The notes: generated from the sequence alone by a model not told the origin. Positions 24,504 through 33,975 are shown, numbered from the stretch's first letter. The stretch is 37,380 bases of DNA from Methylocystaceae bacterium (GCA_009773555.1 WSXZ01000055.1:1-37380); one strand, 5' to 3'. Program-made: numbers and translations.

Positions 24504-25643
24504 ATGATGTGGTTGCTGAACAGCGCGGTCGCTGTCGTTGTGGCGTTTTTCGCGAGTGCGCCGGCGGCGCACGCCCATACGGCGAATATTTCCAGCAGCC
24601 GAATCGTGCCGGAAGGGCACGGTCTTTATCGCGTCGAGGTCGGCTTTCTGGGAACTGACATCGAGCGCATGTTCGCCGAGAACAAACCGAAAAGCGACGA
24701 GGTCGATCTCACCGAGCCGGGCGTGATCGAGGGCATGATTGGCAAGTTCATTCAGAAGCGCGTCGATCTACAGAATGCGGAAGGTCAGGCCTGCACGAGC
24801 GCGGTGGTTTCGGTTGGCGAAGATCCGACCAATCCTTATGACTCAAAAGCCGTGCTGCGGATGGATTGCAGCGCCGTCGAGGGTCAGATTTTCTATAATC
24901 CGTTCAGACTCCTCGATGCGCAAGGAGCGCGGGCGAAACATCTCGTCAGCATCGGGGAAAAAGGCGATGAATCCAGTCTAACCGAGGCGCAGCGCATAGG
25001 CCGGGAGCCGGCCCCCGGGCAGGTCATGATCTATCCCGGCGATGCGATGGTTGATCTCTCCAAGCCGTTGCTGACGCCTTGGGAACTCGCGCCGAAATTT
25101 TTCTCCGCCGGGGTCGAGCACATTGTGTCGGGCTATGATCATCTGTGCTTCCTGATCGCCGTGATGCTTTGGGCGACGCGAATCTGGCCCGTCGTCAAGA
25201 TCGTAACGGCTTTCACCGTCTCACATTCGATCACCCTGTCACTTGCGGCGCTTGAACTCGTCAATTTGCCGAGCAGTTGGGTCGAGATCGCAATCGCGCT
25301 GTCGATCATCTATGTGGCCGTCGAGAACTTCTTTACGCGCAAGGTCGACAAGCGCTGGCGCGACACCTTCGCGTTCGGCTTCATCCATGGCTTTGGCTTC
25401 GCGAGCGGTTTGATTGAGCTCGGGGTTCCTCAGCGCGCGATCGTGCCGGCGCTGGCGAGCTTCAATATTGGCGTCGAAGTCGGGCAGATCGGCGTCGTGC
25501 TCGTCGTTCTCCCTTTACTTCTCCTGATCGATAAGAACTTCACTCAGGGTCGGCGCAGTCCGCTCCTCGTTCAGGCGTGCTCAGCGATCATCGCCTGTTT
25601 TGGCGCTTACTGGTTTTTTGTGCGCGTTTCCGAGCTGGGCTAG
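24504..25643 (+). CDS. HupE/UreJ-family membrane metal transporter-like protein
   Basis: 379 residues. Signal peptide with likely cleavage AHA|HT after residue 24, so the mature protein may start with His. Residues 25-190 are a periplasmic domain with a Cys pair (C97, C122). The HupE/UreJ membrane part begins with FFSAGVEHIVSGYDHLCFLIAV (199-220) and continues with TAFTVSHSITLSLAAL and FIHGFGFASGLIE; these His-rich helices are the signature of the family, which includes nickel and copper importers. GGGAG upstream supports the start. It is divergent from CopC with about 280 bases between. Copper is the favoured metal by context only. Confidence 0.88.
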   Translation: MMWLLNSAVAVVVAFFASAPAAHAHTANISSSRIVPEGHGLYRVEVGFLGTDIERMFAENKPKSDEVDLTEPGVIEGMIGKFIQKRVDLQNAEGQACTSAVVSVGEDPTNPYDSKAVLRMDCSAVEGQIFYNPFRLLDAQGARAKHLVSIGEKGDESSLTEAQRIGREPAPGQVMIYPGDAMVDLSKPLLTPWELAPKFFSAGVEHIVSGYDHLCFLIAVMLWATRIWPVVKIVTAFTVSHSITLSLAALELVNLPSSWVEIAIALSIIYVAVENFFTRKVDKRWRDTFAFGFIHGFGFASGLIELGVPQRAIVPALASFNIGVEVGQIGVVLVVLPLLLLIDKNFTQGRRSPLLVQACSAIIACFGAYWFFVRVSELG

Positions 25644-25983
25644 GAAATTAGCCAGGCGCTGTGTTCCGCTGAAGGGGCCGACCGCTTCGCCTAAACGCTG
25701 TATTTAAAGCGAAACCGGCGATAAGGGCGAACTGGCTGATGATGCCCGGAAAAGCTTAAACGCCTCAGCCTGTATAACGGAAAGGCTCCGGGAGCGGCTA
25801 AGGATCGTCAATTCACGCCGATGGACTTTCATTTTTTTAATGTTTAGTTCAAGCGCCGGGCTGGGGCGTTAGGCGGAGCGATAGGCAAGTCCAGCGGACC
25901 GCCGGCGTTGGCGAGCCCTTTCCCGGCGAAAGCCGCAGGGTGAGGCGGCTCTTCGGACATCTGGTTTTATCGGAGGAAATCTT
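25644..25983. other. Intergenic stretch before the HdeA/B-like genes
   Basis: About 340 bases with no gene. It ends in GGAGG 7 bases before the ATG at 25984. No promoter pair stands out. Confidence 0.4.
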
Positions 25984-26246
25984 ATGAGGAAGCTGATATT
26001 TGCGCTTGCCGCGGCGGGAGCGCTCGCGCCTTCGCTGTCCAACGCGCAGGTCAAGATCGACATGACCCGCATCACCTGCGGTGAATTGTTGGCGATGCCG
26101 GCCGACGATCAAGCAGACAAAGCGGCCGAACCTTCATCGACGTGAACTTATTCCGGAAAAATTCCGCCAGCGTCAAGAGCTGGTGCGCTTCCAATCCGAA
26201 TGAGTCGGTCATGGCGGGTCTGCAGCGCGCTTTTGAGCAGAAGTAA
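25984..26246 (+). pseudogene. HdeA/HdeB-like periplasmic protein, broken by an out-of-frame deletion
   Basis: The frame starts well: GGAGG, signal peptide MRKLIFALAAAGALAPSLSNA, then VKIDMTRITCGELLAM and a stop at 26145 after 53 residues. In another frame the sequence goes on SGRTFIDVNLFRKNSASVKSWC to a stop at 26246, the expected second half of the family with the second cysteine. Compared with the intact neighbour, about 12 codons are missing near 26118 and the frame is lost. HdeA/B are acid-activated periplasmic chaperones with one disulfide. The break separates the two cysteines. Confidence 0.78.
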
Positions 26247-26263
26247 CAGGAACGGGGAAGCAC

Positions 26264-26557
26264 ATGAATCGCAAACTTATTTTCGCTGGCGCTCTCGCCG
26301 CGGCCGCCTTCGCCGTTCCGGCCAACGCGCAGGTCACGATCGAAATGTCGGAAATCACCTGCAAGCAGTTCGCCGGATACGACGCAGACACTCAGGACTT
26401 CGTCGCCAACTGGATGAGGGGCTATTTCAGCTCCAAGAACAACATCACCGTCATCGATTCGCGCTACGTGAAACGCAATACGGATAAGATCACGCGCTAC
26501 TGCAAGAAGAAGCCCAATTCGTCCCTCATGGATGCGATCCAGAAGAACGCCCGCTGA
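26264..26557 (+). CDS. HdeA/HdeB-family periplasmic protein
   Basis: 97 residues with signal peptide (MNRKLIFAGALAAAAFAVPANA) and a 75-residue mature domain with two cysteines, C33 in SEITCKQF and C80 in RYCKKKP, expected to form the family disulfide. VTIEMSEITCKQFAGYDADTQDF and WMRGYFSSKN are typical of alphaproteobacterial HdeA/B homologues. In enteric bacteria the family protects periplasmic proteins at low pH. GGGGAAG lies upstream of the ATG. It follows a broken paralogue by 17 bases, and a perfect terminator follows it. Confidence 0.85.
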   Translation: MNRKLIFAGALAAAAFAVPANAQVTIEMSEITCKQFAGYDADTQDFVANWMRGYFSSKNNITVIDSRYVKRNTDKITRYCKKKPNSSLMDAIQKNAR

Positions 26558-26565
26558 CCCGAATG

Positions 26566-26596
26566 AAGCGCACGGCCAGGAGTCGGCCGTGCGCTT
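26566..26596 (+). terminator. Rho-independent terminator of the HdeA/B-like gene
   Basis: A perfect 12-bp stem (AAGCGCACGGCC / GGCCGTGCGCTT) with a 7-base loop starts 8 bases after the stop and is followed by T-rich sequence (TTTGCCATTTCTTCTT). Confidence 0.8.
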
Positions 26597-26760
26597 TGCC
26601 ATTTCTTCTTGATCATTGCTTACAGCTCCAACGCGGCAGTCTGCCGTCGTCCGACTTTCTCAGCTGCGGGAACGTGATGCGCCGGCGCGGCGGAACCGAC
26701 GCCGATCTCTAGGGTTAAGGTAGGGGCCTGCGCGCCGCTGCTGCCTCGAGCTTGAGCGTG

Positions 26761-26782
26761 CGTTCGTGACGGGTCACGAACG
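26761..26782. promoter_or_regulatory. 22-base inverted repeat, likely operator of the glycoside hydrolase genes
   Basis: Perfect 10-bp arms CGTTCGTGAC and GTCACGAACG flank a GG centre, 31 bases before the small ORF at 26813 and about 150 before the first GH1 gene. No T-run follows, so a dimeric regulator site is more likely than a terminator. Confidence 0.5.
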
Positions 26783-26812
26783 ACCGCGGCAAAGAGACGG
26801 AGGACGCCTTCG

Positions 26813-26935
26813 ATGAACGACGCTCCTGCGCCATCGGATTCGGCGCCTACGCTTTCTGTGTTCCACCGCGGCGACCCTCGGGCTGGCAGGCCATTTCCCG
26901 CTACTGCGTGCCGCGTTCTTGTGAATCGCGCCTGA
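26813..26935 (+). CDS. Small ORF translationally coupled to the first GH1 gene
   Basis: 40 residues (MNDAPAPSDSAPTLSVF ... CRVLVNRA) with the best ribosome site in the region, GGAGG 9 bases upstream. Its stop overlaps the ATG of the GH1 gene (TGATG), the usual arrangement for coupled translation, and the GH1 ATG itself has no ribosome site. It is either a leader peptide or the first codons of a gene shortened by deletion. No family. Confidence 0.4.
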   Translation: MNDAPAPSDSAPTLSVFHRGDPRAGRPFPATACRVLVNRA

Positions 26936-28227
26936 TGCTTCCGAGCGCGACGGAACTCGATCGGCTCACTGCGCCGGGTGCCTTTCTATGGGCAACCGGC
27001 GTTGAAGACACGTTCATCACCGATCCGCATCCAAGAACCGGGCGCATGCTCGACGAATATGAGCTGACGGATCATTATCGGCGATGGGAAGAGGATATCG
27101 CGTTGATGGCGCAATTGGGCGTTCCCTGCGCGCGCTATGGCGTGCCCTGGCATCGGGTGCAACCGGCGCCGGGGAGTTGGGATTTCAGCTTCGTCGACGC
27201 CGCGCTCGAGCGCATGCTCGAACTAAACATCGATCCTATCGTTGACCTCGTGCATTACGGTTTGCCGCCTTGGATGGAGCACGCGTTCCTCAACGCGGAC
27301 TATCCAAGCCGCGTGGCAGAATACGCTGCCCGCCTGGCTGAACGCTTCCGTGGGAGGATCAAGTGGTACACGCCGCTGAACGAGCCTCGGATCACCGCGT
27401 GGTATTGCGGACGTTTGGGCTGGTGGCCGCCGTACGGACGCAGCTGGCCAAGTTTCGTTGCGGTGATGCTGTCGATCTGTCGCGGAATCGTGGAAACGAC
27501 CCGCGCGCTACATGAGGTCGACCCCGAAATCGTCGCGTTTCACGTCGACGCCACCGATGTTTTCGAGTCGAGCGACCCGGCGTTGGCCGAGGAGGCGGAG
27601 CGGCGTCAAAGGATTGTGTTCCTTGCCCTCGATCTCATCAGCGGGCGCGTCGATCCGCGTCATCCGCTGTGGACCTGGCTTCTGAGGCAGGAGGCGGCGG
27701 AACCCGCGCTGAACGCCTTTCGAGAACGCCCGCTTGAGCTCTCTGTCATTGGCGTGAACCTTTACCCGATCTTCACGCTCAAACGGATGTCGCGAGACCG
27801 TTTCGGGCGACTGCGCGTTCGAATGCCTTACGCTTCGGGCGCGCTCGTGACGAAGATCGGCGAGATGTATTTTGAACGCTACGGCGCGCCGATCATGATC
27901 TCGGAAACCGCGACCAAGGGTTCGGTGAGACAGCGACAGGCATGGCTCACTGACTCGGTCGAGGCGGTGAAGACGCTGCGCGCGGAAGGCGTTCCGATTG
28001 TGGGCTATACGTGGTGGCCGATGTTCGCGCTCGTGACATGGGCCTATCGTCAAGGGCTGCGGCCCCTTCACGAACATCTTTTGCAAATGGGGCTATGGGA
28101 TCTCGATCCCGATCCATCGGGGCGGCTGGACCGTGTTGAGACGCCCCTTGTCGACGCCTATCGTCGACTGACGTCCGGTGGCGCGGCTGCGGTGGGTCCG
28201 CTCGCGCCAACGCCACGGCTGCCGTAG
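26935..28227 (+). CDS. GH1-like family glycoside hydrolase (first copy)
   Basis: 430 residues with a (beta/alpha)8 barrel of clan GH-A type. The acid/base Glu150 lies in WYTPLNEPR and the nucleophile Glu324 in MISETATKG, the two classical GH1 sites; HYGLPPW after strand 3 is also typical. Length fits GH1 (about 430-470). No signal peptide, so the enzyme is cytoplasmic. A GTG at 26908 is an alternative start. The next gene codes for a second GH1-like enzyme 33 bases downstream. In the context of UDP-galactopyranose mutase and a glycosyltransferase it may act in glycan building or trimming, possibly as a transglycosidase. Confidence 0.85.
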   Translation: MLPSATELDRLTAPGAFLWATGVEDTFITDPHPRTGRMLDEYELTDHYRRWEEDIALMAQLGVPCARYGVPWHRVQPAPGSWDFSFVDAALERMLELNIDPIVDLVHYGLPPWMEHAFLNADYPSRVAEYAARLAERFRGRIKWYTPLNEPRITAWYCGRLGWWPPYGRSWPSFVAVMLSICRGIVETTRALHEVDPEIVAFHVDATDVFESSDPALAEEAERRQRIVFLALDLISGRVDPRHPLWTWLLRQEAAEPALNAFRERPLELSVIGVNLYPIFTLKRMSRDRFGRLRVRMPYASGALVTKIGEMYFERYGAPIMISETATKGSVRQRQAWLTDSVEAVKTLRAEGVPIVGYTWWPMFALVTWAYRQGLRPLHEHLLQMGLWDLDPDPSGRLDRVETPLVDAYRRLTSGGAAAVGPLAPTPRLP

Positions 28228-28260
28228 CGCAGCCTCCACGAGCGATCGGGGAGTATAGGC

Positions 28261-29475
28261 ATGTTTCAGAGTTTCTTTCTTGCGGGTTTCGAGGGGTCGA
28301 CAGGCTTCAACCGGCACGGCGAGTGGTTCGATCAGGTCGTCGCGACAGGTCACGACGCCAATGTAGATGAAGACTATGCCGACATCGCGCGACTGGGCTT
28401 GCATGCCGCGCGTGAGACCGTTCGTTGGCCGCTCGTCGATTGCCGCGGTCGATACGATTTCTCCTCGCTCGAACCGTTCATAGAGGCCGCAAACCGCCAT
28501 GGCGTTGGCGTCATATGGGATCTCTTTCACTATGGTTTCCCTCAAGACGTCGACCTCTGGTCCGAGGCGTTCCCGCGGCGATTCGCCGACTACTGCTATG
28601 CGGTGGCGCGCTTCGTCGCCGCGCGCATGGAGGGTCCCTGCGTCTTCACGCCGATCAATGAGCCTTCGTTCATGGCCTATGCCGGCGGCGAGAAGGCGCT
28701 GTTCGCGCCATACGGGTCGGGACGAGGCTGGGAGCTGAAGGTCGCGCTCGCGCGTGGCGCAATCGCGGGAATCAATGCGATACGCGCCGCCTGTCCCGAT
28801 GCGCGTTTCGTCAGTGTCGATCCCTTGTGCCGCGTCGTCTGTCCCAAGGACAGGCCGGATCTTGCTCCTCAGGTCCACGACTTCAATAACAGGCTTGTGT
28901 TTCAAAGCTGGGACATGTTGTGCGGCAGGCTTCTGCCCGAACTCGGCGGCAGTCCTGAACATTTGGACGTGGTGGGAATCAATTATTACTGGACCAATCA
29001 GTGGGAATTGAACGACGCGCCCAACGCCGACGGAAACGTGCCGCCGCTTCACGACGATGACCCGCGCCGAGCGCCGCTGTCGGATCTCGTTCTCTCTGTC
29101 TGGCAGCGTTACGGCCGCGAGGTCATGATCACCGAGACCAGTCACGTCGGGGACAATCGTGGACCGTGGCTGTGCGAAGTGGTCAGCGCCTGCCATGCGC
29201 TCTTGCGTCAGAACGTGCCGTTGCGCGGCGCGTGCCTTTATCCGATCCTGGGAATGCCCGAGTGGCATGATCGCGATCTCTGGACGCCCATGGGCCTGTG
29301 GGATCCGCTCTGTCACCGCGATCCCGGCGCAGGCCGGCTTCTGTGCGAACCGATGGCCGAGGCGCTGCAAGGCGCGGCGCCGCTCGAGGCGCTGCATCAG
29401 GCGCAGCAGGAGGCTGAATCTCGCCGCGGCTCGCAGTTCGAACTTGCGAGGCGCAAGCGCTACGCCGCGCGTTGA
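28261..29475 (+). CDS. GH1-like family glycoside hydrolase (second copy)
   Basis: 404 residues starting MFQSFFLAGFEGSTGFNR; GGGGAG lies before the ATG. Barrel of GH-A type with acid/base Glu134 in FTPINEPSFM and nucleophile Glu292 in MITETSHVG; LFHYGFP and GINYYWTNQWE are typical GH1 surroundings. No signal peptide. It differs widely from the first copy, so this is not a recent duplication. C-terminal tail is Gln/Glu/Arg-rich. Substrate unknown; pairing with the first copy in one operon suggests that both act on the same glycan. Confidence 0.85.
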   Translation: MFQSFFLAGFEGSTGFNRHGEWFDQVVATGHDANVDEDYADIARLGLHAARETVRWPLVDCRGRYDFSSLEPFIEAANRHGVGVIWDLFHYGFPQDVDLWSEAFPRRFADYCYAVARFVAARMEGPCVFTPINEPSFMAYAGGEKALFAPYGSGRGWELKVALARGAIAGINAIRAACPDARFVSVDPLCRVVCPKDRPDLAPQVHDFNNRLVFQSWDMLCGRLLPELGGSPEHLDVVGINYYWTNQWELNDAPNADGNVPPLHDDDPRRAPLSDLVLSVWQRYGREVMITETSHVGDNRGPWLCEVVSACHALLRQNVPLRGACLYPILGMPEWHDRDLWTPMGLWDPLCHRDPGAGRLLCEPMAEALQGAAPLEALHQAQQEAESRRGSQFELARRKRYAAR

Positions 29476-29497
29476 GGAGTCCTATCCCCGCAAGTCG

Positions 29498-31213
29498 TCA
29501 CTCCGCCGCTTCAGCACGTCTCCGCGCTTTCGAAAAAGCGCCGCCTGAAGAGATGAGCGCGTCGTGCGCGCCGCGCTCGACGATTTGTCCTTGGCTCATG
29601 ACGAAGATGCAATCACAATCGACAACCGACTCCAGACGGCGTCTCTATCAGCCGCCGCTCCTGCTCGGGATCGAGCGCGCTTGTTGGTTCGTCGAGGACA
29701 AGGAATGGCGCGTTGGACAGCAGCGCGCGCGCGATGGCGATCCGCTGCCGCTGACCGCCGGAGAGATTCGCGCCGCCCTCGGCTAACATGGTCTCATAGC
29801 CATCGGGCAGAGGGTGAATGAATTCGGCGGCGCCCGCGTCTTCGGCCGCTCGTTCGATTTCCGCTCGCGTGGCGTCGTGCCGCCCATAGGAGAGATTTTC
29901 TGCGATGGTCGCCGGCAGCACGAGGCTGTCTTGCGCGACGAGCGCGAAATGCGCTCTTAGCGCCTCGAGCCGTACGTTCCTGAAGTCCACGCCATCCAAG
30001 CATAGCGCCCCGCTCGTCGGATCGTAGAACCGAAGCATGAGACTTAAGAGAGTGCTCTTGCCGGCCCCGCTCGCTCCGACGAAGGCCACCATCTGGCGCG
30101 GCCGTATCGTCGCCGAAACGTCGGTGAGAATTTGCTTGCCGCTTCCGTAGTCAAAACTTACGCGCCCGGTTCGTCGAGCACATGAAAAACCCGACGCGAA
30201 GCGGCCTCGAAGATGCGCACTTTGGCGAAGAACTCGCTGAGCCATTTCAGCGGGTCCCAAAGCTTGCGCAAGTAGTCGATGAAAATGAGCAGCGTCCCGA
30301 CCGTCATGCCGTCGGCGACGGGCACGAGAAACTGGTCTCGGTAGACGAGCCAACCTCCATAGCCGAGGATGATCGCGCCGCCCACGGATAGAACGCCGTC
30401 GCGCGCGAGAGGATAGAGCTGTTCCTGCCAATTCAAACTCAGCAGCGCCTCGACGCTTCTGCCGACCGCGCCGGAGAAGCGTCTGAATTCGAAAGCCTCG
30501 CGACGGAACGCCTGCGCCAAAGGCACACGCGCCATCGCCTGCTGAATATGCGCGGTCAGATCGGCGTCGATCTGCTTTGAGTCAAGCGCGCGTTTGTGAA
30601 TTCTGACGCCAAATCGCCAGTTGCTCCATATCATGAAGGGGGCGACGGTAAATGCCGCGAGCGTTAAATTGACGTTTCGAGAGAAAAGAATAATGGTCAT
30701 CACGGTGAGCGTTACGGCCGCAACCGAAGTTCCAATCACGACGTCGACGATGCCCCACGGGCCGAAGGCGTCTGTCGTCAGACGATAGATCGAATCGCCT
30801 TGCGGTCGGCTGCGGTGATAGGTGAGGCCAAGATTTTGTAGCTTGGTGAAGAGATCAAACCGCACCCGCGTCGTGCCGCGATAATTGAGGTAATAGTTGA
30901 TCATCATGCGGCCCATCCAGGCCGCATATCCGACGAGTTGCAGTCCAAGTCCGATCGCGACCAGACCTGCGATCTGCCCCGGCTTGTCCTTCGGCAATAC
31001 GGCGAGGAAGTAGCTGTGTATCCAGTTGCCTTTCGGCTCGCTGGAAAGCACGGAGTCGACAAGCACCGCCAGCGGCCACGCCTCCAGGAGGCCCACGCTC
31101 ACGGAGATCGCTATCATCGCGACAAGCGCGGCGATCCGCAGCCGGTCTTGTAGGAAGTAAGTCAGCGCCCGGCGATAAACCGCGACGTCTGTCATGTCTT
31201 GCGCAGAATGCAT
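29498..31213 (-). pseudogene. ABC exporter (membrane domain plus ATPase), broken at two places
   Basis: The first frame (from ATG 31213, TTG 31252 possible) codes for a six-helix ABC exporter membrane domain and stops after VFHVLDEPGA. The ATPase domain follows in another frame: VSFDYGSGKQILTDV, Walker A GASGAGKST, LSGGQRQR, Walker B FLVLDEPTS. That frame stops at RLIETPSGVGCRL, but the next one reads RRLESVVDCDCIFV and MSQGQIVERG, ending at 29498. So about 30 linker codons are missing near 30160, and about 15 codons including the catalytic H-loop (xIAHR) near 29638. Either deletion alone would inactivate the transporter. In intact form it would export a lipid-linked or small glycan. Confidence 0.85.
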
Positions 31214-31236
31214 GGCGCTATAACGCGCCAGCTCGC

Positions 31237-33975
31237 CTAAAGGTCTTCCCAACCCACGGGTTCGAGCTTGGAGATCGCAGGCGCCGGACCGGCGCTTCGC
31301 GCCGCAGCCTCGATCAGGCCGCCAAGCAAAGCCGCGGCGGTTGGATCTTCTCCCGGAGGATCACGGAACAGTTTGAAGGTCGCGATCACGATGCGGCCTG
31401 TGCCGTAGTTGCGTCCGACCGCAATCGCGGCTGGACGATGAATCCATCCGACAACCAGCGCCGCGTGAACGCGCGCCTGAAAATCAAGGAGATTACAGCC
31501 GGAGATGATATGCGTCGGGATCACACGATCAAACGCCTGGTCAAGCAGAGGCCCGCCGGGAATCGCGGCGAACGGACCCTGTCGTCGAAGCCAGGCGAAG
31601 GACGACGCCCAGTCGCCTCGCCAGAGCGTGCCGTCGCGCGCCACCACCTTGACATTCTGCCAGTGCGGAAAGAATGGCGTGAGCGAGCCTGGCGTTTCGG
31701 TCAAGAGAACTGCTCGCCCGCCGGCGCGCACATAGGTCGCAAGCGCGGTCGAAGCGTGCGTCTCGACGACGACGTCCGCCGTCTCGGCCCCTTCCGCCAA
31801 TCCATAGCCAAGCGCCTGCAGCCGGTCCCGAATGTCGCCATGTGACGACCACAGCGAAAGCTCCGGCGGTCGCGGCCTTGCATGCACGGCAACGTCGATT
31901 TCGTTGCTCGCGAGAAGTCGTCCGTCAAGAGAGTGCAAGCGCAGGGTGAGACGGCGCAGGCAGGAGTGCTCGACCACCGGCAGTTTCACCGACATCATGC
32001 CGAGATCAACGACAGCGCCGGGCTCGATGGAGGGGATTTCCAACGTCATCGGCTCGGTGAGCGATATGTCGAGAGCCGCCGCCTCCAACGGATTTGGCCC
32101 GCCATGCGCGACGCAGAGCGAGAGGCGAACGGCGTCGCCCGACCAGTAGGCGGGACGATCGAGCGTGGGCAGAATAACCGTATCGGCATTGATCGAGTGA
32201 AACAGATTGTGAAAAACGCGCGGATTCGAACGCATGTCCAGAAGGCCGTTCGCCTCCCAGTGACAATCGGTCAGCTCGGTGATGACGTAGCCGGCGATCT
32301 GCGGCTTCCGGCGCATCGCCTCGATCTGGTATTTCAGCGCCCGAAACTGTTGCCACTGCGTCGCTTCGATGAAGCTTTCAAACGTCCCGAACACGCGGTC
32401 GAGACTCCAGTCTTGAAATCGGTTGCGAACGCCATGCGCATACATGACGCCTTCGCTCCAGTCGTGGCCGGTCTCGAACCACCAGGCTTCGGCGCCGGCC
32501 GCGTCTCTCAACTTCTCAGGGTCAGGCAGCCCCCAATTGCCAAATTCCGAGCATAGCAGCGGCTCCTGTCCCGTGATGACCGCGTCGCCCTCGGGGCTGA
32601 ACAGCCATTCGGCCCTTCCGGCGAGTTCCTCGACGAACTGATCCCAGTCCTCCCGGCTATCGGGAATGGCGGCATAGAAATGGAAATCCGCGAGATCGGT
32701 CTGGACGTGAAAGCTTGGCGCCAAGGGCGAATTATCGACGACAAGCCGCGACGGATCGTAGGACTTGAGCCACAGGTACAGCTTCTTCAGCCATGCGCGG
32801 TGATAGGGGTCATGGACAAGGTCGACGCCCCAGTTCTCGTTGATCAGCGTCCAGCAAAAGATCGAAGGATGGTTTCCATCGCGATCGATAAGGCCCTTCA
32901 GCGTGAGCTCCTTGCGCTCTCGCGAGAGTTCGGTCGAATCCCCGGCGTTCGGCAGTTCCGCCCAAATCAGCAGGCCAAGGCGATCGGCAACCTCATAATA
33001 GCGCGGGTCCGGCACTTTAATGTGGCAGCGCAGGGCGTTCAGCCCGAGCTGCTTCGCCTTGTGAAATCTGTCCTCGAGAAATTCGACCGAGGGCAGAGTG
33101 CAGATCGTGTCGGGATAATAGTCCTGGTCGAGAGCGGCGCGCAGATAGAACGGCTTGCCGTTGAGATATAATTTCCCCTCTCGGGTTTCGACGCTGCGAA
33201 AGCCAAATGTCGTTTCGATTTGGTCGACGACGACGTCTTTGCGCGTCATCGAGACTTGTAGACGATAGAGATAGGGGCTGTCGGGCGACCAGCAGCGAGG
33301 CGCAGGCACAAACGAATACAGCAGCGCGTTTTCAACCCCGGCCGCCAGTTTGGCGCATGACTGCGCCACGGCGTTTTCCTCCGCGTCGACGACCGTCATG
33401 GTCACGTCGGCGGCGTCGGTGAGCGGGCTCTCGAAGCGCACTTGCGCCGAAATCTCGCCGCTCGCCTGCGATGAACGCACGCGCACCGTGGTGACGTGGT
33501 CCGCGATCCGCCTTTCGAGATACACGGACTGCCATATCCCCGAGAGGGGGCCGTACCAGCTCTGCTTGCCGAAAGGCATTTCGGCGAATGGCGTCGTGGG
33601 GAATTCGAACGGGTCGTCGGTGGGGCTTTCCACCTTCACCTTAATCTCGGCCTTTCTGTTGACGATCCGGTCAGTGATGTCGAAATGAAACGGCAGGAAG
33701 CCGCCGACATGGCTGCCGACGAATGCGCCGTTCACAAACACATGGGCCACGTGGAAAACGGCGCCGAAGTGCAGGAACACCCGCTGCTCCAGCCATTCTT
33801 CAGGTATCTCCACCTCTCGGCGATAGACCGCGACGCCGCCACGCATGCGCAGATCGGCGAATTGGGCTTGCCAAGGGCTCGGGACAAGAATCGTCCTGCT
33901 CTCGGCCGGCTTGGCGCCATAGCCGAGATATTTGAAGTCCCATGACCCGTCTAGGGATATGCGCGCTGCGCTCAC
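31237..33975 (-). CDS. GH2-family glycoside hydrolase (beta-galactosidase/glucuronidase/mannosidase type)
   Basis: 912 residues. Residues 1-160 form the jelly-roll sugar-binding domain (SLDGSWDFKYLG; FLHFGAVFHVAHVFVNGAFVG), 165-262 an Ig-like domain, 263-620 the barrel with acid/base Glu380 (CWTLINENWG) and nucleophile Glu477 (LLCSEFGNWG); the last 300 residues are additional beta and Rossmann-like parts (VVVETHASTALATYVRAGGRAVLLTET), as in some large GH2 enzymes. No signal peptide. The preceding ABC gene begins just after its stop, so they form an operon. Substrate cannot be fixed; a beta-linked sugar of the locus glycan is likely. Confidence 0.88.
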   Translation of the reverse strand: MSAARISLDGSWDFKYLGYGAKPAESRTILVPSPWQAQFADLRMRGGVAVYRREVEIPEEWLEQRVFLHFGAVFHVAHVFVNGAFVGSHVGGFLPFHFDITDRIVNRKAEIKVKVESPTDDPFEFPTTPFAEMPFGKQSWYGPLSGIWQSVYLERRIADHVTTVRVRSSQASGEISAQVRFESPLTDAADVTMTVVDAEENAVAQSCAKLAAGVENALLYSFVPAPRCWSPDSPYLYRLQVSMTRKDVVVDQIETTFGFRSVETREGKLYLNGKPFYLRAALDQDYYPDTICTLPSVEFLEDRFHKAKQLGLNALRCHIKVPDPRYYEVADRLGLLIWAELPNAGDSTELSRERKELTLKGLIDRDGNHPSIFCWTLINENWGVDLVHDPYHRAWLKKLYLWLKSYDPSRLVVDNSPLAPSFHVQTDLADFHFYAAIPDSREDWDQFVEELAGRAEWLFSPEGDAVITGQEPLLCSEFGNWGLPDPEKLRDAAGAEAWWFETGHDWSEGVMYAHGVRNRFQDWSLDRVFGTFESFIEATQWQQFRALKYQIEAMRRKPQIAGYVITELTDCHWEANGLLDMRSNPRVFHNLFHSINADTVILPTLDRPAYWSGDAVRLSLCVAHGGPNPLEAAALDISLTEPMTLEIPSIEPGAVVDLGMMSVKLPVVEHSCLRRLTLRLHSLDGRLLASNEIDVAVHARPRPPELSLWSSHGDIRDRLQALGYGLAEGAETADVVVETHASTALATYVRAGGRAVLLTETPGSLTPFFPHWQNVKVVARDGTLWRGDWASSFAWLRRQGPFAAIPGGPLLDQAFDRVIPTHIISGCNLLDFQARVHAALVVGWIHRPAAIAVGRNYGTGRIVIATFKLFRDPPGEDPTAAALLGGLIEAAARSAGPAPAISKLEPVGWEDL

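Noticed and set aside
28093-29397. 434-residue minus-strand open frame
   Set aside because: It lies antisense to the second GH1 gene, is Arg/His-rich without domains, and follows the codon pattern of the sense gene, as expected for a GC-rich shadow.
31882-32556. 224-residue plus-strand open frame
   Set aside because: Antisense to the GH2 gene and without any recognisable feature.
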